64,000 nt of DNA from positions 41,773 through 105,772 of the forward strand of contig SFFJ01000003.1 of assembly GCA_004557855.1 (NCBI GenBank), given 5' to 3'. The position numbers were made by a program, and so were the translations under genes. Within the stretch, counting starts at the first letter, position 1. Every line of letters begins with the position of its first letter. Positions 50,085 through 60,681 of the stretch are shown here, piece after piece. The DNA is from Oscillospiraceae bacterium (GTDB lineage Bacteria > Bacillota > Clostridia > Oscillospirales > Ruminococcaceae). Under the pieces are notes generated by a model. It was not told the origin of the DNA. It searched no databases and worked only from the letters and a program-made list of their open reading frames with translations.

Positions 50085-50783
50085 ATGGGACAGAAAGTAA
50101 ATCCCCACGGTCTTCGTGTGGGCGTAATCAAGGATTGGGATTCCCGCTGGTTTGCTCGTGATAACGCTTTCGGCGATATCTTGGTCGAGGACTATAACCT
50201 GCGTAAATTCCTGAAGAAGAAGCTGTATGATGCCGGCGTTCCCAAGATCGAGATCGAGAGAACCGCCGATAAGGTTCGCATCAATATTCACTGTGCCCGT
50301 CCCGGTATCGTCATCGGTAAGGGCGGCGCCGAGATCGAGAAGCTGCGCGCCGAGTGCGAGGCTCTCGTGAATAAGGGCAAGACCCAGAAGCTGACCGTAC
50401 TGCCCCTGGGCGTCATCGAGGTAAAGAGCCCCGATAAGAATGCCCAGCTGGTCGCCGAAAACATTGCCGCACAGCTGGAGGGTCGCGTATCCTTCCGCCG
50501 CGCCATGAAGCAGGCCATCGGCCGTGCCATGAAGCCCATGGGCCGCGAGCCCGGCGCCAAGGGCATCAAGACCCAGTGCTCCGGTCGTCTGGGCGGCGCT
50601 GAAATTGCCCGTGTAGAGCAGTACCATGAGGGTACTATCCCGCTGCAGACCCTGCGTGCCGATATCGACTACGGCTTTGCAGAGGCTGCCACCACCTACG
50701 GCCGCATCGGTGTAAAGGTTTGGATCTATGCCGGTGAGGTGCTGCAGGACCGTAAACCCAAGAAGGAAGGAGGCCGCAAGTAA
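50085..50783 (+). CDS. rpsC: 30S ribosomal protein S3
   Basis: mRNA-entry protein of the 30S head. 232 residues with [23 protein letters not shown], the KH-domain GxxG stretch in [16 protein letters not shown], and [14 protein letters not shown]. The stop and the rplP start share one base (TAATG). Confidence 0.97.
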   Translation: MGQKVNPHGLRVGVIKDWDSRWFARDNAFGDILVEDYNLRKFLKKKLYDAGVPKIEIERTADKVRINIHCARPGIVIGKGGAEIEKLRAECEALVNKGKTQKLTVLPLGVIEVKSPDKNAQLVAENIAAQLEGRVSFRRAMKQAIGRAMKPMGREPGAKGIKTQCSGRLGGAEIARVEQYHEGTIPLQTLRADIDYGFAEAATTYGRIGVKVWIYAGEVLQDRKPKKEGGRK

Positions 50784-51208
50784 TGCTGTTGCCCAAAAGA
50801 GTAAAATATCGTCGCGTTCAGCGCGGCCGTCTTACCGGTAAGGCCCTGCGCGGCAACACCATCTCCAACGGTGAGTATGGTCTGCAGGCTCTGGAGCCCG
50901 CCTGGATCACTTCCAACCAGATCGAGGCCGCCCGTATCGCCATGACCCGCTACATCAAGCGCGGCGGTCAGGTTTGGATCAAGATCTTCCCCGATAAGCC
51001 CGTAACCGCCAAGCCCGCTGAAACCCGCATGGGTTCCGGTAAGGGCAGCCCCGAGTACTGGGTAGCGGTCGTTAAGCCCGGCCGCATCCTGTTCGAGATG
51101 GGCGGCGTTGACGAGAGCATCGCCCGCGAGGCTATGCGTCTGGCTATGCACAAGCTGCCGATCAAGTGCAAATTTGTAAAGAAAGAAACCGAAGGGAGTG
51201 AAGAATAA
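50783..51208 (+). CDS. rplP: 50S ribosomal protein L16
   Basis: Positions A-site tRNA on the 50S subunit. 141 residues with [39 protein letters not shown] and [21 protein letters not shown]. Overlaps rpsC and rpmC by one base each. Confidence 0.97.
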   Translation: MLLPKRVKYRRVQRGRLTGKALRGNTISNGEYGLQALEPAWITSNQIEAARIAMTRYIKRGGQVWIKIFPDKPVTAKPAETRMGSGKGSPEYWVAVVKPGRILFEMGGVDESIAREAMRLAMHKLPIKCKFVKKETEGSEE

Positions 51209-51405
51209 TGAAGGCTACCGAAATCAGAGCACTTTCTGCTCAGGACCTGAACAAAAAGCTTGCTGATCTGAAGACCGAGCTTTTCAATCTTCGCTTCCAG
51301 CACGCTGTAAACCAGCTGGATAACCCCCTGCGTCTGGTCGAGGTCAAGAAGGACATTGCCCGCGTAAAGACCGTTTTGAGGGAAAAAGAGCTGGAGAGTA
51401 AATAA
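51208..51405 (+). CDS. rpmC: 50S ribosomal protein L29
   Basis: Two-helix tunnel-exit protein of 65 residues. [31 protein letters not shown] is the family signature. Its start overlaps the rplP stop, and GAAGGGAGTG precedes it inside rplP. Confidence 0.96.
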   Translation: MKATEIRALSAQDLNKKLADLKTELFNLRFQHAVNQLDNPLRLVEVKKDIARVKTVLREKELESK

Positions 51406-51425
51406 GGAGAAAGGAGGATATCCTG

Positions 51426-51683
51426 ATGAGCGAAAGAAATTTGAGAAAAACCAGAACCGGCAAGGTCGTTTCCGATAAGATGGACAAGACCGTAGTGGTC
51501 GCCGTTATCGATAACGTCCGTCATCCGCTGTACAAGAAGATCGTTAAGCGCACCGTGAAGTTCAAGGCGCATGACGAGCAGAACGCTTGCGGTATCGGCG
51601 ATACCGTCATGATCATGGAGACCCGTCCTATCTCTAAAGATAAGAGATGGCGTGTGGTCGAGATCATCGAAAAGGCGAAGTAA
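51426..51683 (+). CDS. rpsQ: 30S ribosomal protein S17
   Basis: Primary 16S rRNA binder with an OB fold. 85 residues with [41 protein letters not shown] and [39 protein letters not shown] precedes the ATG. The 96-base gap after it holds GTGCA-GCAAGA-TGCAC, a small hairpin before rplN. Confidence 0.97.
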   Translation: MSERNLRKTRTGKVVSDKMDKTVVVAVIDNVRHPLYKKIVKRTVKFKAHDEQNACGIGDTVMIMETRPISKDKRWRVVEIIEKAK

Positions 51684-51779
51684 GCCGGAAGATCCGCCAG
51701 AAGCAAATTTGTATCAATCTGTTTATTGGAATAGAACCGTGCAGCAAGATGCACGAGTCTTTGAAAGGAGGAACGCTCT

Positions 51780-52148
51780 GTGATTCAGATGCAGACCTAT
51801 CTCAAGGTAGCTGATAACACCGGCGCGAAGGAGCTTATGTGTATCCGCGTGCTGGGCGGCTCCCGCAAGAGATATGCCAATATCGGCGATGTAGTCGTGG
51901 CTTCCGTCAAGAAGGCAGCCCCCGGCGGCACCGTCAAGAAGGGCGAAGTAGTCCGTGCCGTAATCGTACGCTCCGCAAAGGGGCTGCGCCGTGAAGACGG
52001 CACTTATATCCGCTTTGATGAAAACGCAGCCGTTATCATCAAGGAGGACAAAAATCCCCGTGGTACCCGTATCTTTGGGCCAGTAGCCAGAGAGTTGAGA
52101 GAAAAGGATTACACCAAGATCCTCTCCCTCGCTCCGGAAGTTCTGTAA
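51780..52148 (+). CDS. rplN: 50S ribosomal protein L14
   Basis: First gene of the spc segment. 122 residues with [49 protein letters not shown] and [24 protein letters not shown]. It starts with GTG at 51780, 8 bases after AAAGGAGG. Confidence 0.97.
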   Translation: MIQMQTYLKVADNTGAKELMCIRVLGGSRKRYANIGDVVVASVKKAAPGGTVKKGEVVRAVIVRSAKGLRREDGTYIRFDENAAVIIKEDKNPRGTRIFGPVARELREKDYTKILSLAPEVL

Positions 52149-52164
52149 GGAGGTGTCGCAAAGT

Positions 52165-52479
52165 ATGAATCATATTCATGTAAAGACCGGCGACACTGTC
52201 GTCATGCTCTCCGGTAAGGATAAGGGCAAGCAGGGCAAGGTTCTGCAGGTAAGCCCCAAAGAGCAGAAGGTCATCGTAGAGGGCCTGAACATGGTTACCA
52301 AGCATGTCAAGCCCCGCAAGCAGGGTGATCCCGCCGGCATCATGAAGGCGGAGTCCGCTGTTTACGCCTGCAAAGTAATGGCTGTTTGCCCCAAGTGCGG
52401 CAAGGCGACCCGCCTGGCCCATAAGATCGAGGGCGACACCAAGACCCGTGTGTGCAAGCACTGCGGCGCATCTTATTAA
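52165..52479 (+). CDS. rplX: 50S ribosomal protein L24
   Basis: Assembly initiator with a KOW motif: [25 protein letters not shown]. 104 residues. The C-terminus has [11 protein letters not shown] and CKHCGASY, a full four-cysteine zinc ribbon. An in-frame GTG lies 12 bases upstream but is within the AAGGAGGTG site, so ATG 52165 is chosen. Confidence 0.96.
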   Translation: MNHIHVKTGDTVVMLSGKDKGKQGKVLQVSPKEQKVIVEGLNMVTKHVKPRKQGDPAGIMKAESAVYACKVMAVCPKCGKATRLAHKIEGDTKTRVCKHCGASY

Positions 52480-52493
52480 GAAGGAGGATAATC

Positions 52494-53033
52494 ATGGCAC
52501 GTTTGAAGGAATTTTATAAAAGTGATGTAGCCCCTGCAATGATGAGCAAGTTCGGCTACAAGAGTGTTATGCAGATCCCCAAGCTGGATAAGGTCGTCAT
52601 CAATGTTGGCTGCGGTGAGCTGAAGGATAACCCCAAGATGCTGGACGCAATCGTCAGCGACCTGGGCAAGATCACCGGCCAGAAGGCTATGCCCTGCAAA
52701 GCACACAAATCCGTTGCAAACTTTAAGCTGCGTGAAGGCATGATCATCGGTGCAAAGGTGACCCTGCGCGGCGAAAGAATGTACGAGTTCGTAGATAAGC
52801 TGTTCAATATCGCTCTGCCCCGTGTCCGCGACTTCCGCGGCATCAACGGCAACAGCTTCGACGGCCGCGGCGACTATAACCTCGGTATCCGTGAGCAGCT
52901 GATCTTCCCCGAAATCGAGTACGATAAGATCGATAAGGTCCGCGGCATGGACATCACCTTTGTTACCACCGCCAAGACCGATGAAGAAGCCAAAGAGCTG
53001 CTCTCCCTGATGGGCGCGCCCTTTGAGAAGTAA
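52494..53033 (+). CDS. rplE: 50S ribosomal protein L5
   Basis: 5S rRNA-binding protein of the central protuberance. 179 residues with [63 protein letters not shown] and [32 protein letters not shown] precedes the ATG; the frame is open further upstream inside rplX. Confidence 0.97.
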   Translation: MARLKEFYKSDVAPAMMSKFGYKSVMQIPKLDKVVINVGCGELKDNPKMLDAIVSDLGKITGQKAMPCKAHKSVANFKLREGMIIGAKVTLRGERMYEFVDKLFNIALPRVRDFRGINGNSFDGRGDYNLGIREQLIFPEIEYDKIDKVRGMDITFVTTAKTDEEAKELLSLMGAPFEK

Positions 53034-53047
53034 GGAGGTAGAGAAAA

Positions 53048-53233
53048 ATGGCAAAACTGTCAATGAAACTCAAGCAGCAGGCACCCGCGAAGTTCTCTAC
53101 CAGAGCTTACAACCGCTGCAAGATCTGCGGCCGTCCCCATGCTTACCTGCGTAAGTACGGGATCTGCCGTATCTGTTTCCGCGAGCTGGCCTATAAGGGC
53201 CAGATCCCCGGCGTAAAGAAAGCAAGCTGGTAA
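53048..53233 (+). CDS. rpsZ: 30S ribosomal protein S14, type Z
   Basis: The short zinc-binding form of S14, 61 residues, with [20 protein letters not shown] providing four cysteines. Low-GC and clostridial Firmicutes normally carry this form in the spc cluster; a zinc-free paralogue may exist elsewhere. TAAGGAGGTAG precedes the ATG. Confidence 0.97.
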   Translation: MAKLSMKLKQQAPAKFSTRAYNRCKICGRPHAYLRKYGICRICFRELAYKGQIPGVKKASW

Positions 53234-53254
53234 TAGAAAGAAGGAGGTTGACCT

Positions 53255-53653
53255 ATGTATATCACTGATACGATTGCTGATATGCTGACTCGCATCCGCA
53301 ATGCGAACAGCGCCAAGCACGACACTGTTGATATTCCTGCGTCAAAGATGAAGACTTCTATTGCACAGATTCTTCTTGACGAGGGTTATATCAAGGGCTT
53401 TACCGCAGTAGATGACGGTAAGCAGGGCATCATCCGTATTACCCTAAAATACGGTGCCAACAAGACTCCTGTTATTCAGGGTCTGCGCAGAGTTTCCAAG
53501 CCCGGTCTGCGTATTTACACAAGCTGTGAGGACTGCCCCAAGGTCATGAAGGGCCTGGGTGTCGCAATCCTCTCCACTTCCAAGGGCGTCATCACCGATA
53601 AAGAGGCTCGTAAGCTCAATGTCGGCGGCGAAGTCCTGGCGTTCATCTGGTAA
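53255..53653 (+). CDS. rpsH: 30S ribosomal protein S8
   Basis: Central 16S rRNA binder; in E. coli it represses the spc operon. 132 residues with [35 protein letters not shown] and the C-terminal [33 protein letters not shown] precedes the ATG. Confidence 0.97.
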   Translation: MYITDTIADMLTRIRNANSAKHDTVDIPASKMKTSIAQILLDEGYIKGFTAVDDGKQGIIRITLKYGANKTPVIQGLRRVSKPGLRIYTSCEDCPKVMKGLGVAILSTSKGVITDKEARKLNVGGEVLAFIW

Positions 53654-53667
53654 GGAGGGAAAGTAGA

Positions 53668-54210
53668 ATGAGCAGAATTGGTAACAAGCCCATCGAAATC
53701 CCCGCCGGCATCGAAGTGAAGGTAGAGGGCAATACCGTTACCGTATCCGGTAAGGGCATCACTCTTTCCGAAACCATCGACAGCCGCATCGGAGTAAAGA
53801 TGGACGGCAATGTTATGCACATCACCCGTGCAGACGAAGAAAAAGAGACCAAGAGCATGCACGGCCTGTACCGCGCACTGATCCACAACATGGTGGAGGG
53901 CATCAATAAGGGCTTCTCCAAGGAGCTGGAGATCAACGGCGTAGGCTACCGTGCCGCCAAGCAGGGCAACGAGCTGGTTATGAACCTCGGCTTCTCCCAT
54001 CAGGTCGTAGTACCGGAGATCCCCGGCATCACCATCGAAGTCCCCGCTCCCAACAAGATCATCATCAAGGGCGCCGACAAGCAGGCCGTAGGCCAGTTTG
54101 CCGCGGAGGTCCGCGAGAAGCGTCCCCCCGAGCCTTATAAGGGCAAGGGCATCAAATACGTCGACGAAGTTATCATCCGCAAGGAAGGTAAAGCCGGCAA
54201 GGGTAAATAA
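53668..54210 (+). CDS. rplF: 50S ribosomal protein L6
   Basis: Two-domain protein near the factor-binding site. 180 residues with SRIGNKPIEIPAGIEVKVEGN, LIHNMVEGINKGFSKELEINGVGYRA and GADKQAVGQFAAEVREKRPPEPYKGKGIKY. TAAGGAGGGAAAG precedes the ATG. Confidence 0.97.
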   Translation: MSRIGNKPIEIPAGIEVKVEGNTVTVSGKGITLSETIDSRIGVKMDGNVMHITRADEEKETKSMHGLYRALIHNMVEGINKGFSKELEINGVGYRAAKQGNELVMNLGFSHQVVVPEIPGITIEVPAPNKIIIKGADKQAVGQFAAEVREKRPPEPYKGKGIKYVDEVIIRKEGKAGKGK

Positions 54211-54228
54211 GGAAGGAGGAGTATCTGA

Positions 54229-54588
54229 ATGGTTACAAAAGTTGATAGCAAAAAGAGCCGTATTAGAAGACGGACCAGAGTTCGTGGCAAGGTCTACGGC
54301 ACTGCCCAGCGCCCCAGATTGGCCGTTTTTCGCTCCGCCAACCACATTTATGCCCAGGTCATCAATGATGATCTCGGTGTAACTCTGGCTGCTGCTTCCA
54401 GCATGGATAAGGGCTTTGACGGCTACGGCGGCAACAAGGAAGGCGCCCGCAAGGTCGGTCTTGCGATCGCCGAGGCTGCCAAGAAGGCAAACATTGAAGA
54501 GGTCGTGTTCGACCGCGGCGGCTTTGTTTATCACGGCCGCGTGGCAGAACTGGCTGAAGGCGCCCGTGAAGGCGGCCTGAAATTCTAA
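54229..54588 (+). CDS. rplR: 50S ribosomal protein L18
   Basis: Binds 5S rRNA together with L5. 119 residues with [34 protein letters not shown], the G-rich [23 protein letters not shown] and [28 protein letters not shown] precedes the ATG. Confidence 0.97.
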   Translation: MVTKVDSKKSRIRRRTRVRGKVYGTAQRPRLAVFRSANHIYAQVINDDLGVTLAAASSMDKGFDGYGGNKEGARKVGLAIAEAAKKANIEEVVFDRGGFVYHGRVAELAEGAREGGLKF

Positions 54589-54604
54589 GAGAGGAGGGAC
54601 ACTT

Positions 54605-55105
54605 TTGGCTCGTATTGATGCATCTAAACTGGATCTGCAGGAGAAGGTCGTTCACATCGGACGCGTCTCCAAAACCGTTAAGGGCGGTCGTATCTACAAG
54701 TTCGCAGCACTGGTAGTCGTGGGTGACGGCAACGGTACCATTGGTTTCGGTATCGGCAAGGCCGGCGAAGTCCCGGACGCTATCCGCAAGGGCATTGAAG
54801 ATGCGAAGAAGAACATGGTTAAAGTTTCCCTCAAGGGAACTACCATCCCGCACGAGATCATCGGCAAATTTGGTGCCGGTGAGGTACTGATGAAGCCCGC
54901 TCCCCAGGGTACCGGCGTGATTGCCGGCGGCGCCGTGCGTGCCGTACTGGAGGTTGCCGGTATCAGCGATATCCGTACCAAGTGCCTGCGTTCCAACAAC
55001 CCCTGCAACGTTGTTACCGCTACCTTCGAGGGGCTGAAGGCCCTGCGTACCGTAGAGGAAGTTGCGGCGGTCCGTGGCAAGGACGCAAAAGAAATTCTGG
55101 GTTAA
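54605..55105 (+). CDS. rpsE: 30S ribosomal protein S5
   Basis: Decoding-fidelity protein. 166 residues with [29 protein letters not shown], the [19 protein letters not shown] loop and the C-terminal [20 protein letters not shown]. The start is TTG at 54605 after GAGAGGAGGG; no in-frame ATG or GTG lies closer to the site. Confidence 0.96.
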   Translation: MARIDASKLDLQEKVVHIGRVSKTVKGGRIYKFAALVVVGDGNGTIGFGIGKAGEVPDAIRKGIEDAKKNMVKVSLKGTTIPHEIIGKFGAGEVLMKPAPQGTGVIAGGAVRAVLEVAGISDIRTKCLRSNNPCNVVTATFEGLKALRTVEEVAAVRGKDAKEILG

Positions 55106-55119
55106 GGAGGTAAGCGAAC

Positions 55120-55299
55120 ATGGAAAAGACCCTGAAGATCAAGCTGGTAAAAAGCCTGAACGGCCGGCTGGAGAAGCAGATCGCCACCGCTTACTCCCTG
55201 GGCCTCAAAAAGATCGGTCAGACCACCGAGCAGCCCGATAACGCTGCCACCCGTGGCAAGATCAAAACCATTATTCACCTCATTGAGGTAACCGAATAA
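55120..55299 (+). CDS. rpmD: 50S ribosomal protein L30
   Basis: The short L30 of 59 residues, read directly from the sequence. It begins [20 protein letters not shown] and includes [13 protein letters not shown] and [12 protein letters not shown], which match the family. TTAAGGAGGTAAGC precedes the ATG. It lies between rpsE and rplO with the standard spacing. Confidence 0.95.
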   Translation: MEKTLKIKLVKSLNGRLEKQIATAYSLGLKKIGQTTEQPDNAATRGKIKTIIHLIEVTE

Positions 55300-55318
55300 G
55301 CGAGGAGGTGCAGCGAAA

Positions 55319-55759
55319 ATGAAACTGAATGAGCTTTCTCCGGCTGCCGGCAGCACCCATAAGGGCTACCGCGTAGGCCGCGGCGCCGGCTCCGGCAACG
55401 GCAAGACCGCCGGTAAGGGCCACAAGGGCCAGAACGCGCGCTCCGGCGGCGGTGTACGCCCCGGCTTCGAGGGCGGCCAGATGCCCCTGCAGAGACGTAT
55501 TCCCAAGCGCGGATTTAAGAACATCTTTGCGACCAAGTACGCCAGCGTGAATGTAGAGGTCCTCGCCCGCTTTGAGGACGGTGCCGTGGTGGATGCCAAG
55601 GCCCTGCAGGATGCAGGCATCGTAAAGAAGACCTATGACGGTGTGAAGTTCCTGGGCCGCGGTGAGGTGACCAAGAAGCTGACCGTCAAAGCAGCCGCTT
55701 TCTCCGAAGGTGCTAAAAGCAAAATTGAGGCAGCCGGCGGAAAGGCAGAGGTGGTATAA
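55319..55759 (+). CDS. rplO: 50S ribosomal protein L15
   Basis: Late assembly protein of the 50S. 146 residues with [56 protein letters not shown] and the helical end. The stop shares one base with the secY start (TAATG), coupling translation to the translocon gene. Confidence 0.97.
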   Translation: MKLNELSPAAGSTHKGYRVGRGAGSGNGKTAGKGHKGQNARSGGGVRPGFEGGQMPLQRRIPKRGFKNIFATKYASVNVEVLARFEDGAVVDAKALQDAGIVKKTYDGVKFLGRGEVTKKLTVKAAAFSEGAKSKIEAAGGKAEVV

Positions 55760-57063
55760 TGTTCCAGACACTACGGAACGCATGGAAAATTGAGGACCTC
55801 CGCAAGAAGCTCCTGTTTACCCTGCTGATTCTGGTCATCGTGCGGCTTGGCTGTGCCATCCCCGTACCGTTTCTGGATCCCAGCCGACTGCAGGAGATGC
55901 TGGACAGCACCCAGGGGAACCTTTTGGGCTACCTGAACCTGCTGACCGGTGGTGCCTTTGCCGAGGCCACCCTCTTTGCTCTGGGCGTATCACCCTATAT
56001 CACAGCGTCCATCGTTATTCAGCTGCTCACTGTTGCCATCCCCTCCCTGGAGCGTATGGCAAAGGACGGCACCGAGGGACAGAAAAAAATCAAGAAGATC
56101 ACCCGTTATTCCACCATCGGTCTGGCTATCCTGCAGGCGTATGCCTACTATACCCTGCTGCGCAGCAGCCAGTTCAATGCCGTGAAATACACCTCCGGCG
56201 CAGCCGGCTGGATCAGCGCGATCGCCATCGTGATGGCCTTCAGCGCCGGCGCCATGCTGGTTATGTGGCTGGGTGAACGCATCGATGACAAGGGCATCGG
56301 CAACGGTATCTCCCTGATCCTGTTCGCAGGCATCGTGGCCCGTATCCCCACCCTTATCACCAGACTGTACACCTACCTCAAGCTGGGTGAGTTCTTCCCC
56401 AAGTACTACGTATTGGTCCCCGTCGTAGTGCTCCTCTTCATCGCGATGATCGCATTCATCGTGCTGATGAACGGCGCCGAGCGCCGTATCCCCGTACAGT
56501 ATGCCAAGCGCATCGTGGGACGCAAGCAGTATGGCGGCCAGAGCAGCTACATGCCCATTAAGGTGAACATGAGCGGCGTTCTGCCCATCATCTTTGCTTC
56601 CACCTTCCTGGCGATCCCCGGTACCATCGTAGGCTTTGTGGATCCGAGTGCAGAGGGCGGCTTTGCCAAGTTCATCTCCAATGTATTCTCCACCAACAGC
56701 ATCTGGTACGCGATCCTGTACTTTGTTCTCATCATCCTGTTCAACTATTTCTATATCGCTATTCAGTACAATCCCATCGAGATGGCCAACAATATTCGCA
56801 AGAATAACGGCGCCATTCCCGGCATCCGTCCCGGAAAGCCTACCTCTGATTTCATCAGCCGTATTATTTCCAAGACGACCCTGACCGGTGCGCTGATGCT
56901 GGCTGTTATCGCCATCCTGCCCATTATCCTGGGCGCTGCGGCCAATATGAACATCTCCATGGGCGGTACCTCTATCATCATCGTGGTAGGCGTTGCGCTG
57001 GATACTGCCCGCAGCCTGGAATCCCAGATGATGATGCGGCACTATAAGGGCTTCCTGGAATAA
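55759..57063 (+). CDS. secY: Protein translocase subunit SecY
   Basis: Channel of the general secretory pathway. 434 residues with ten predicted membrane segments. The N-terminus is FQTLRNAWKIEDLRKKLLFTLL, followed by the plug-region GGAFAEATLFALGVSPYITASIVIQLL, and cytosolic loops such as ERRIPVQYAKR. It follows rplO directly and precedes adk, the common Firmicutes order. Confidence 0.97.
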   Translation: MFQTLRNAWKIEDLRKKLLFTLLILVIVRLGCAIPVPFLDPSRLQEMLDSTQGNLLGYLNLLTGGAFAEATLFALGVSPYITASIVIQLLTVAIPSLERMAKDGTEGQKKIKKITRYSTIGLAILQAYAYYTLLRSSQFNAVKYTSGAAGWISAIAIVMAFSAGAMLVMWLGERIDDKGIGNGISLILFAGIVARIPTLITRLYTYLKLGEFFPKYYVLVPVVVLLFIAMIAFIVLMNGAERRIPVQYAKRIVGRKQYGGQSSYMPIKVNMSGVLPIIFASTFLAIPGTIVGFVDPSAEGGFAKFISNVFSTNSIWYAILYFVLIILFNYFYIAIQYNPIEMANNIRKNNGAIPGIRPGKPTSDFISRIISKTTLTGALMLAVIAILPIILGAAANMNISMGGTSIIIVVGVALDTARSLESQMMMRHYKGFLE

Positions 57064-57085
57064 CCCAGGCAAGAGGAACGGAATC

Positions 57086-57721
57086 ATGATGAAACTCATT
57101 ATGTTCGGCCCCCCCGGAGCCGGTAAAGGAACCCAGGCGGATATTTTAGGCCGCCGCTACGGCATCAAAAAGATCTCCACCGGAGATGCGCTGCGGGCAG
57201 TGATCCGCAGCGGCTCCGAGCTGGGAGAGCAGGTAAAGGCCCTGATGGATGAGGGGAAATTCGTTCCGGATGAGATCGTGACCGAGATCATCCGCGACCG
57301 GGTCGCCTCCCCCGACTGTGCCAACGGCTTCATCCTGGACGGATTTCCCAGAAATCTGGCCCAGGCCGAGGAGCTGGTGGGCATGGGCATCCGGGTGAAT
57401 AAGGCCCTGCTCATCAATGTGCCGGATGACGTGCTGGTAGACCGGGTACAGGGACGTGTGGTGTGCGATAAGTGCGGCACAAGCTATCACCTGAAGAACA
57501 ACCCCCCCGCAGCGGAGGGCGTGTGCGACAAGTGCGGCGGCCGCCTGGAGGCACGCAAGGACGACCGTCCCGAAACGGTGCGAGCCCGTTTGAAGGTCTA
57601 CCACGACCTGACGGATCCTGTGGTGGAATTCTACCGCAACCGCGGCGTTCTTTCCGAGATAGACGGTACGGCAAGCATCGATGAAGCAACAGCAGAGATC
57701 CTGAAGATACTGGAGGGATGA
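57086..57721 (+). CDS. adk: Adenylate kinase
   Basis: Interconverts ATP plus AMP with two ADP. The 211-residue product has P-loop GPPGAGKGT (8-16), the AMP-binding ISTGDALRAVIRSG and DGFPRNLAQAEEL, and a zinc-binding LID with CDKCGTSYHL and CDKCGG. ATGATG occurs at 57086 and 57089; the first is taken, 9 bases after GAGG. Confidence 0.96.
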   Translation: MMKLIMFGPPGAGKGTQADILGRRYGIKKISTGDALRAVIRSGSELGEQVKALMDEGKFVPDEIVTEIIRDRVASPDCANGFILDGFPRNLAQAEELVGMGIRVNKALLINVPDDVLVDRVQGRVVCDKCGTSYHLKNNPPAAEGVCDKCGGRLEARKDDRPETVRARLKVYHDLTDPVVEFYRNRGVLSEIDGTASIDEATAEILKILEG

Positions 57722-57725
57722 AGCT

Positions 57726-58475
57726 GTGATCGTACTGAAGAACGCCAAGGAACTGGGCCTGATGAAGCAGGCCGGCAAAATAACGGCTGAAGCCCTGTGG
57801 GCCGGTGTTCGGGCCTGTAAGCCCGGCACCAGCACCTGGGAGATCAACCGTGTGGTACACGAAACGATTACTTCCCGAGGAGCGACCCCTTCCTTTTTGG
57901 GATTGTATGGCTTTCCGGCGGCGGCGTGCATCAGCGTCAATGAGGAGCTGATCCACGGCATCCCGGATAAGAAGCACATCATCAGGGAGGGCGACATCGT
58001 CAGTATCGATGTCGGCGCCTGCATCGGCGGATATCACGGAGATTCCGCATATACCGTCGGTGTGGGGGAGATCGCCCCCGAAACCAAACAACTGCTGGAG
58101 GTCACCCAGGAGTGCCTGAACCGCGGGATCGCGGCGGCACTGCGGGGCAACCGGCTGGGCGATATCGGCTCGGCGGTGCAGACCTATGCCGAAAGCTATG
58201 GCTACGGCGTGGTGCGCGAATATGTGGGCCACGGCGTAGGGCGCAAAATGCACGAGGACCCCGAGGTGCCGAATTACGGGCATCCCGGGCGGGGCGCGCG
58301 GCTGCTGCCCGGCATGACCATAGCGATAGAACCTATGATAAACCTGAAGGGTGAAGGGGTTTATACGCTGGATAACAACTGGACCGTTGTTACCGAAAGC
58401 GGCAGCCCCTCGGCCCACTTCGAGCACACCATCGCCATTACCGATAACGGCCCGGTCATACTGACCAAGCTGTAA
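57726..58475 (+). CDS. map: Methionine aminopeptidase, type I
   Basis: Removes N-terminal Met from nascent proteins. The 249-residue product keeps the five metal ligands: D in VSIDVGA, D in GYHGDSAYT, H in VGHGVGRKMHEDP, E in AIEPM and E in HFEHTIAI. Start GTG 57726, 8 bases after GGAGG, four bases after the adk stop. Placed with secY and adk, it couples protein maturation to ribosome synthesis. Confidence 0.97.
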   Translation: MIVLKNAKELGLMKQAGKITAEALWAGVRACKPGTSTWEINRVVHETITSRGATPSFLGLYGFPAAACISVNEELIHGIPDKKHIIREGDIVSIDVGACIGGYHGDSAYTVGVGEIAPETKQLLEVTQECLNRGIAAALRGNRLGDIGSAVQTYAESYGYGVVREYVGHGVGRKMHEDPEVPNYGHPGRGARLLPGMTIAIEPMINLKGEGVYTLDNNWTVVTESGSPSAHFEHTIAITDNGPVILTKL

Positions 58476-58490
58476 GCGGGAGGACACGGG

Positions 58491-58751
58491 ATGCCGGAGA
58501 AAGGAAGCGTGGTGCTGGCCACCGCCGGACGGGATGCCGGAAGGCTCTTTGCGGTGCTGGAATGCAGCGAAAAGGACTGCCTGCTGGCCGACGGCCGGAA
58601 ACGGCGGCTGGATACCCCAAAACGAAAAAACCTGCGCCATGTGCATCTTACAGCCCTGCGGCTGGGCCCGGAGCAATATGCCACGGACCGGCGGCTGCGA
58701 CGCGCACTGGCAACGGCGGCACATAGGGATAACGACACAGATCCAGAATGA
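58491..58751 (+). CDS. KOW-domain RNA-binding protein (L14e/L6e/L27e-like)
   Basis: The 86-residue product begins with a KOW-type motif, [20 protein letters not shown], and ends in a basic then acidic tail. Small KOW proteins are found between map and infA in many Clostridia and are annotated only as RNA-binding. It starts 15 bases after map and its stop overlaps the upstream sequence of infA. Its ribosomal or regulatory role is not established. Confidence 0.85.
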   Translation: MPEKGSVVLATAGRDAGRLFAVLECSEKDCLLADGRKRRLDTPKRKNLRHVHLTALRLGPEQYATDRRLRRALATAAHRDNDTDPE

Positions 58752-58768
58752 GGGAGGTAAACGCCAAT

Positions 58769-58987
58769 ATGTCCAAGCAAGATGTTATTGAGATCGAGGG
58801 CGAGGTAGTAGAAGCGCTGCCCAATGCCCAGTTCCAGGTTAAGCTGCCCAGCGGGCACATTATCCTGGCGCACATTTCCGGCAAGCTGCGTATGAATTAC
58901 ATCCGCATCCTGCCCGGTGATAAGGTAACGGTGGAAATATCCCCCTACGATCTCACCAAGGGGCGCATTACCTGGCGCACCAAGTAA
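58769..58987 (+). CDS. infA: Translation initiation factor IF-1
   Basis: OB-fold factor occupying the A site during initiation. 72 residues, the standard size, with [22 protein letters not shown] and [31 protein letters not shown] 58769 follows GGGAGGTAAACG; an in-frame ATG at 58748 lies upstream of that site and is rejected. Confidence 0.97.
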   Translation: MSKQDVIEIEGEVVEALPNAQFQVKLPSGHIILAHISGKLRMNYIRILPGDKVTVEISPYDLTKGRITWRTK

Positions 58988-59042
58988 GTAAATAGCAAGG
59001 GCACGGCAACCCCGCCGTGCAGAACAAAAGGAGGTAAATATC

Positions 59043-59156
59043 ATGAAAGTAAGACCTTCTGTAAAGCCGATGTGCGAAAAGTGCAAGATTATCAAGCGGA
59101 AAGGCCGCATCATGGTCATCTGCGATAATCCCAAGCACAAGCAGCGTCAGGGCTAA
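59043..59156 (+). CDS. rpmJ: 50S ribosomal protein L36
   Basis: The 37-residue zinc protein, too short for most ORF filters. It reads [20 protein letters not shown] with later C and H ligands in [29 protein letters not shown] precedes the ATG. Position between infA and rpsM is standard. Confidence 0.97.
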   Translation: MKVRPSVKPMCEKCKIIKRKGRIMVICDNPKHKQRQG

Positions 59157-59184
59157 TAGTAACGAAACGGAGGTGTACTAAAGA

Positions 59185-59553
59185 ATGGCAAGAATTGCTG
59201 GTGTAGACCTGCCCAGAGAAAAACGGGTGGAAATCGCACTCACCTATATCTACGGCATCGGCCGTAAGACTGCCAACGACATTCTCGCTGCCACCGGTGT
59301 CAATCCCGATACCCGCGTGAAGGATATGACCGAGGAGGACGAGGCCAAGATCCGTGAGTATATCGACCATCACCTGATCGTAGAGGGTGACAAGCGCCGT
59401 GATGTGGCGCTGAACATCAAGCGTCTGGTGGAGATCGGCTGCTACCGTGGTGTCCGTCACAGAAAGGGCCTGCCCGTTCGCGGCCAGCGCACCAAGACCA
59501 ACGCACGCACCCGGAAGGGTCCCGCCAAGACCATCGCAAATAAGAAGAAGTAA
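59185..59553 (+). CDS. rpsM: 30S ribosomal protein S13
   Basis: Head protein that bridges to the 50S. 122 residues with [25 protein letters not shown] and the C-terminal [36 protein letters not shown] precedes the ATG. Confidence 0.97.
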   Translation: MARIAGVDLPREKRVEIALTYIYGIGRKTANDILAATGVNPDTRVKDMTEEDEAKIREYIDHHLIVEGDKRRDVALNIKRLVEIGCYRGVRHRKGLPVRGQRTKTNARTRKGPAKTIANKKK

Positions 59554-59568
59554 GGAGGGAAATCGAAT

Positions 59569-59970
59569 ATGGCTAAACAGGTAGCAAAAAAGGCTGTGAT
59601 CCGTCGTCGCCGTGAGAAGAAGAATATCGAGCGCGGCGCCGCCCATATCCAGTCCAGCTTCAATAACACCATCGTCACTCTGACCGATACGCAGGGCAAT
59701 GCACTGTCCTGGGCTTCTGCCGGCGGCCTCGGTTTCCGCGGCTCCCGTAAGTCCACTCCCTTTGCTGCCCAGACCGCTGCCGAGGTGGCTGCCAAGGCTG
59801 CTATGGAGCATGGCCTGAAGAGCGTAGAAGTTTATGTAAAGGGCCCCGGCCAAGGCCGTGAAGCTGCCATTCGTGCGCTGCAGGCTGCCGGTCTGGAGGT
59901 CACCATGATCAAGGACGTCACCCCCATTCCCCACAATGGCTGCCGTCCGCCCAAGAGAAGACGCGTATAA
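59569..59970 (+). CDS. rpsK: 30S ribosomal protein S11
   Basis: Platform protein close to the Shine-Dalgarno helix. 133 residues with [43 protein letters not shown] and [33 protein letters not shown] precedes the ATG. Confidence 0.97.
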   Translation: MAKQVAKKAVIRRRREKKNIERGAAHIQSSFNNTIVTLTDTQGNALSWASAGGLGFRGSRKSTPFAAQTAAEVAAKAAMEHGLKSVEVYVKGPGQGREAAIRALQAAGLEVTMIKDVTPIPHNGCRPPKRRRV

Positions 59971-59985
59971 TAGGAGGAAAAAAAG

Positions 59986-60612
59986 ATGGCAAGATATACA
60001 GGTCCTGTATGCAGACTTTGCCGTCGTGAGGGCAAAAAGCTGTTCCTGAAGGGCGACAGATGCTACTCCGACAAGTGCGCTGTAGGCCGCAGACAGTCGG
60101 TTCCCGGCCAGCACGGCAAGTCCCGCAAGAAGGTTTCTGAATACGGCACGCAGCTGCGCGCCAAGCAGACCGCCCGTCGTTACTACGGCGTTATGGAAAA
60201 CCAGATGCTCAAGTATTTTGACATGGCGGAGCGTATGCCCGGCAAGACCGGTGAAAACCTGTTGAGCATCCTGGAGCGCAGACTGGATAACGTCGTTTAT
60301 CGTCTGGGCTTTGCCGCTTCCCGCAAGGAGGCTCGTCAGCTGGTCCGTCACGGCCACTATACCCTGAATGGTAAGAAGGCGAATATCCCCTCCATTCTGG
60401 TTAAGGTCGGCGATGTGGTATCCGTTGCCGAAGGCAGCCGCAACTCCGATAAGATCAAGCTTGTTACCGAGGCTAACGCTTCCCGTCCTGTTCCCCAGTG
60501 GCTGGATGCTGACAAGAACCAGCTGACCGCTAAAATCGTTCGTCTGCCCGCCCGTGAGGATGTGGATATGGACATCGAGGAGCAGCAGATCGTTGAGTTC
60601 TACAGCAAATAA
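59986..60612 (+). CDS. rpsD: 30S ribosomal protein S4
   Basis: 16S rRNA assembly nucleator. 208 residues with an N-terminal zinc-type cluster ([23 protein letters not shown]), LEYFD-like [18 protein letters not shown], and an S4 domain [41 protein letters not shown] precedes the ATG. S4 is a known autoregulator of the alpha segment in some bacteria. Confidence 0.97.
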   Translation: MARYTGPVCRLCRREGKKLFLKGDRCYSDKCAVGRRQSVPGQHGKSRKKVSEYGTQLRAKQTARRYYGVMENQMLKYFDMAERMPGKTGENLLSILERRLDNVVYRLGFAASRKEARQLVRHGHYTLNGKKANIPSILVKVGDVVSVAEGSRNSDKIKLVTEANASRPVPQWLDADKNQLTAKIVRLPAREDVDMDIEEQQIVEFYSK

Positions 60613-60681
60613 TGCTTGACCCGACGAATGTCAGTTTGGGAAGGTACAGTACGCTAAAAGCTGATTTAAGGAGGGAAATGA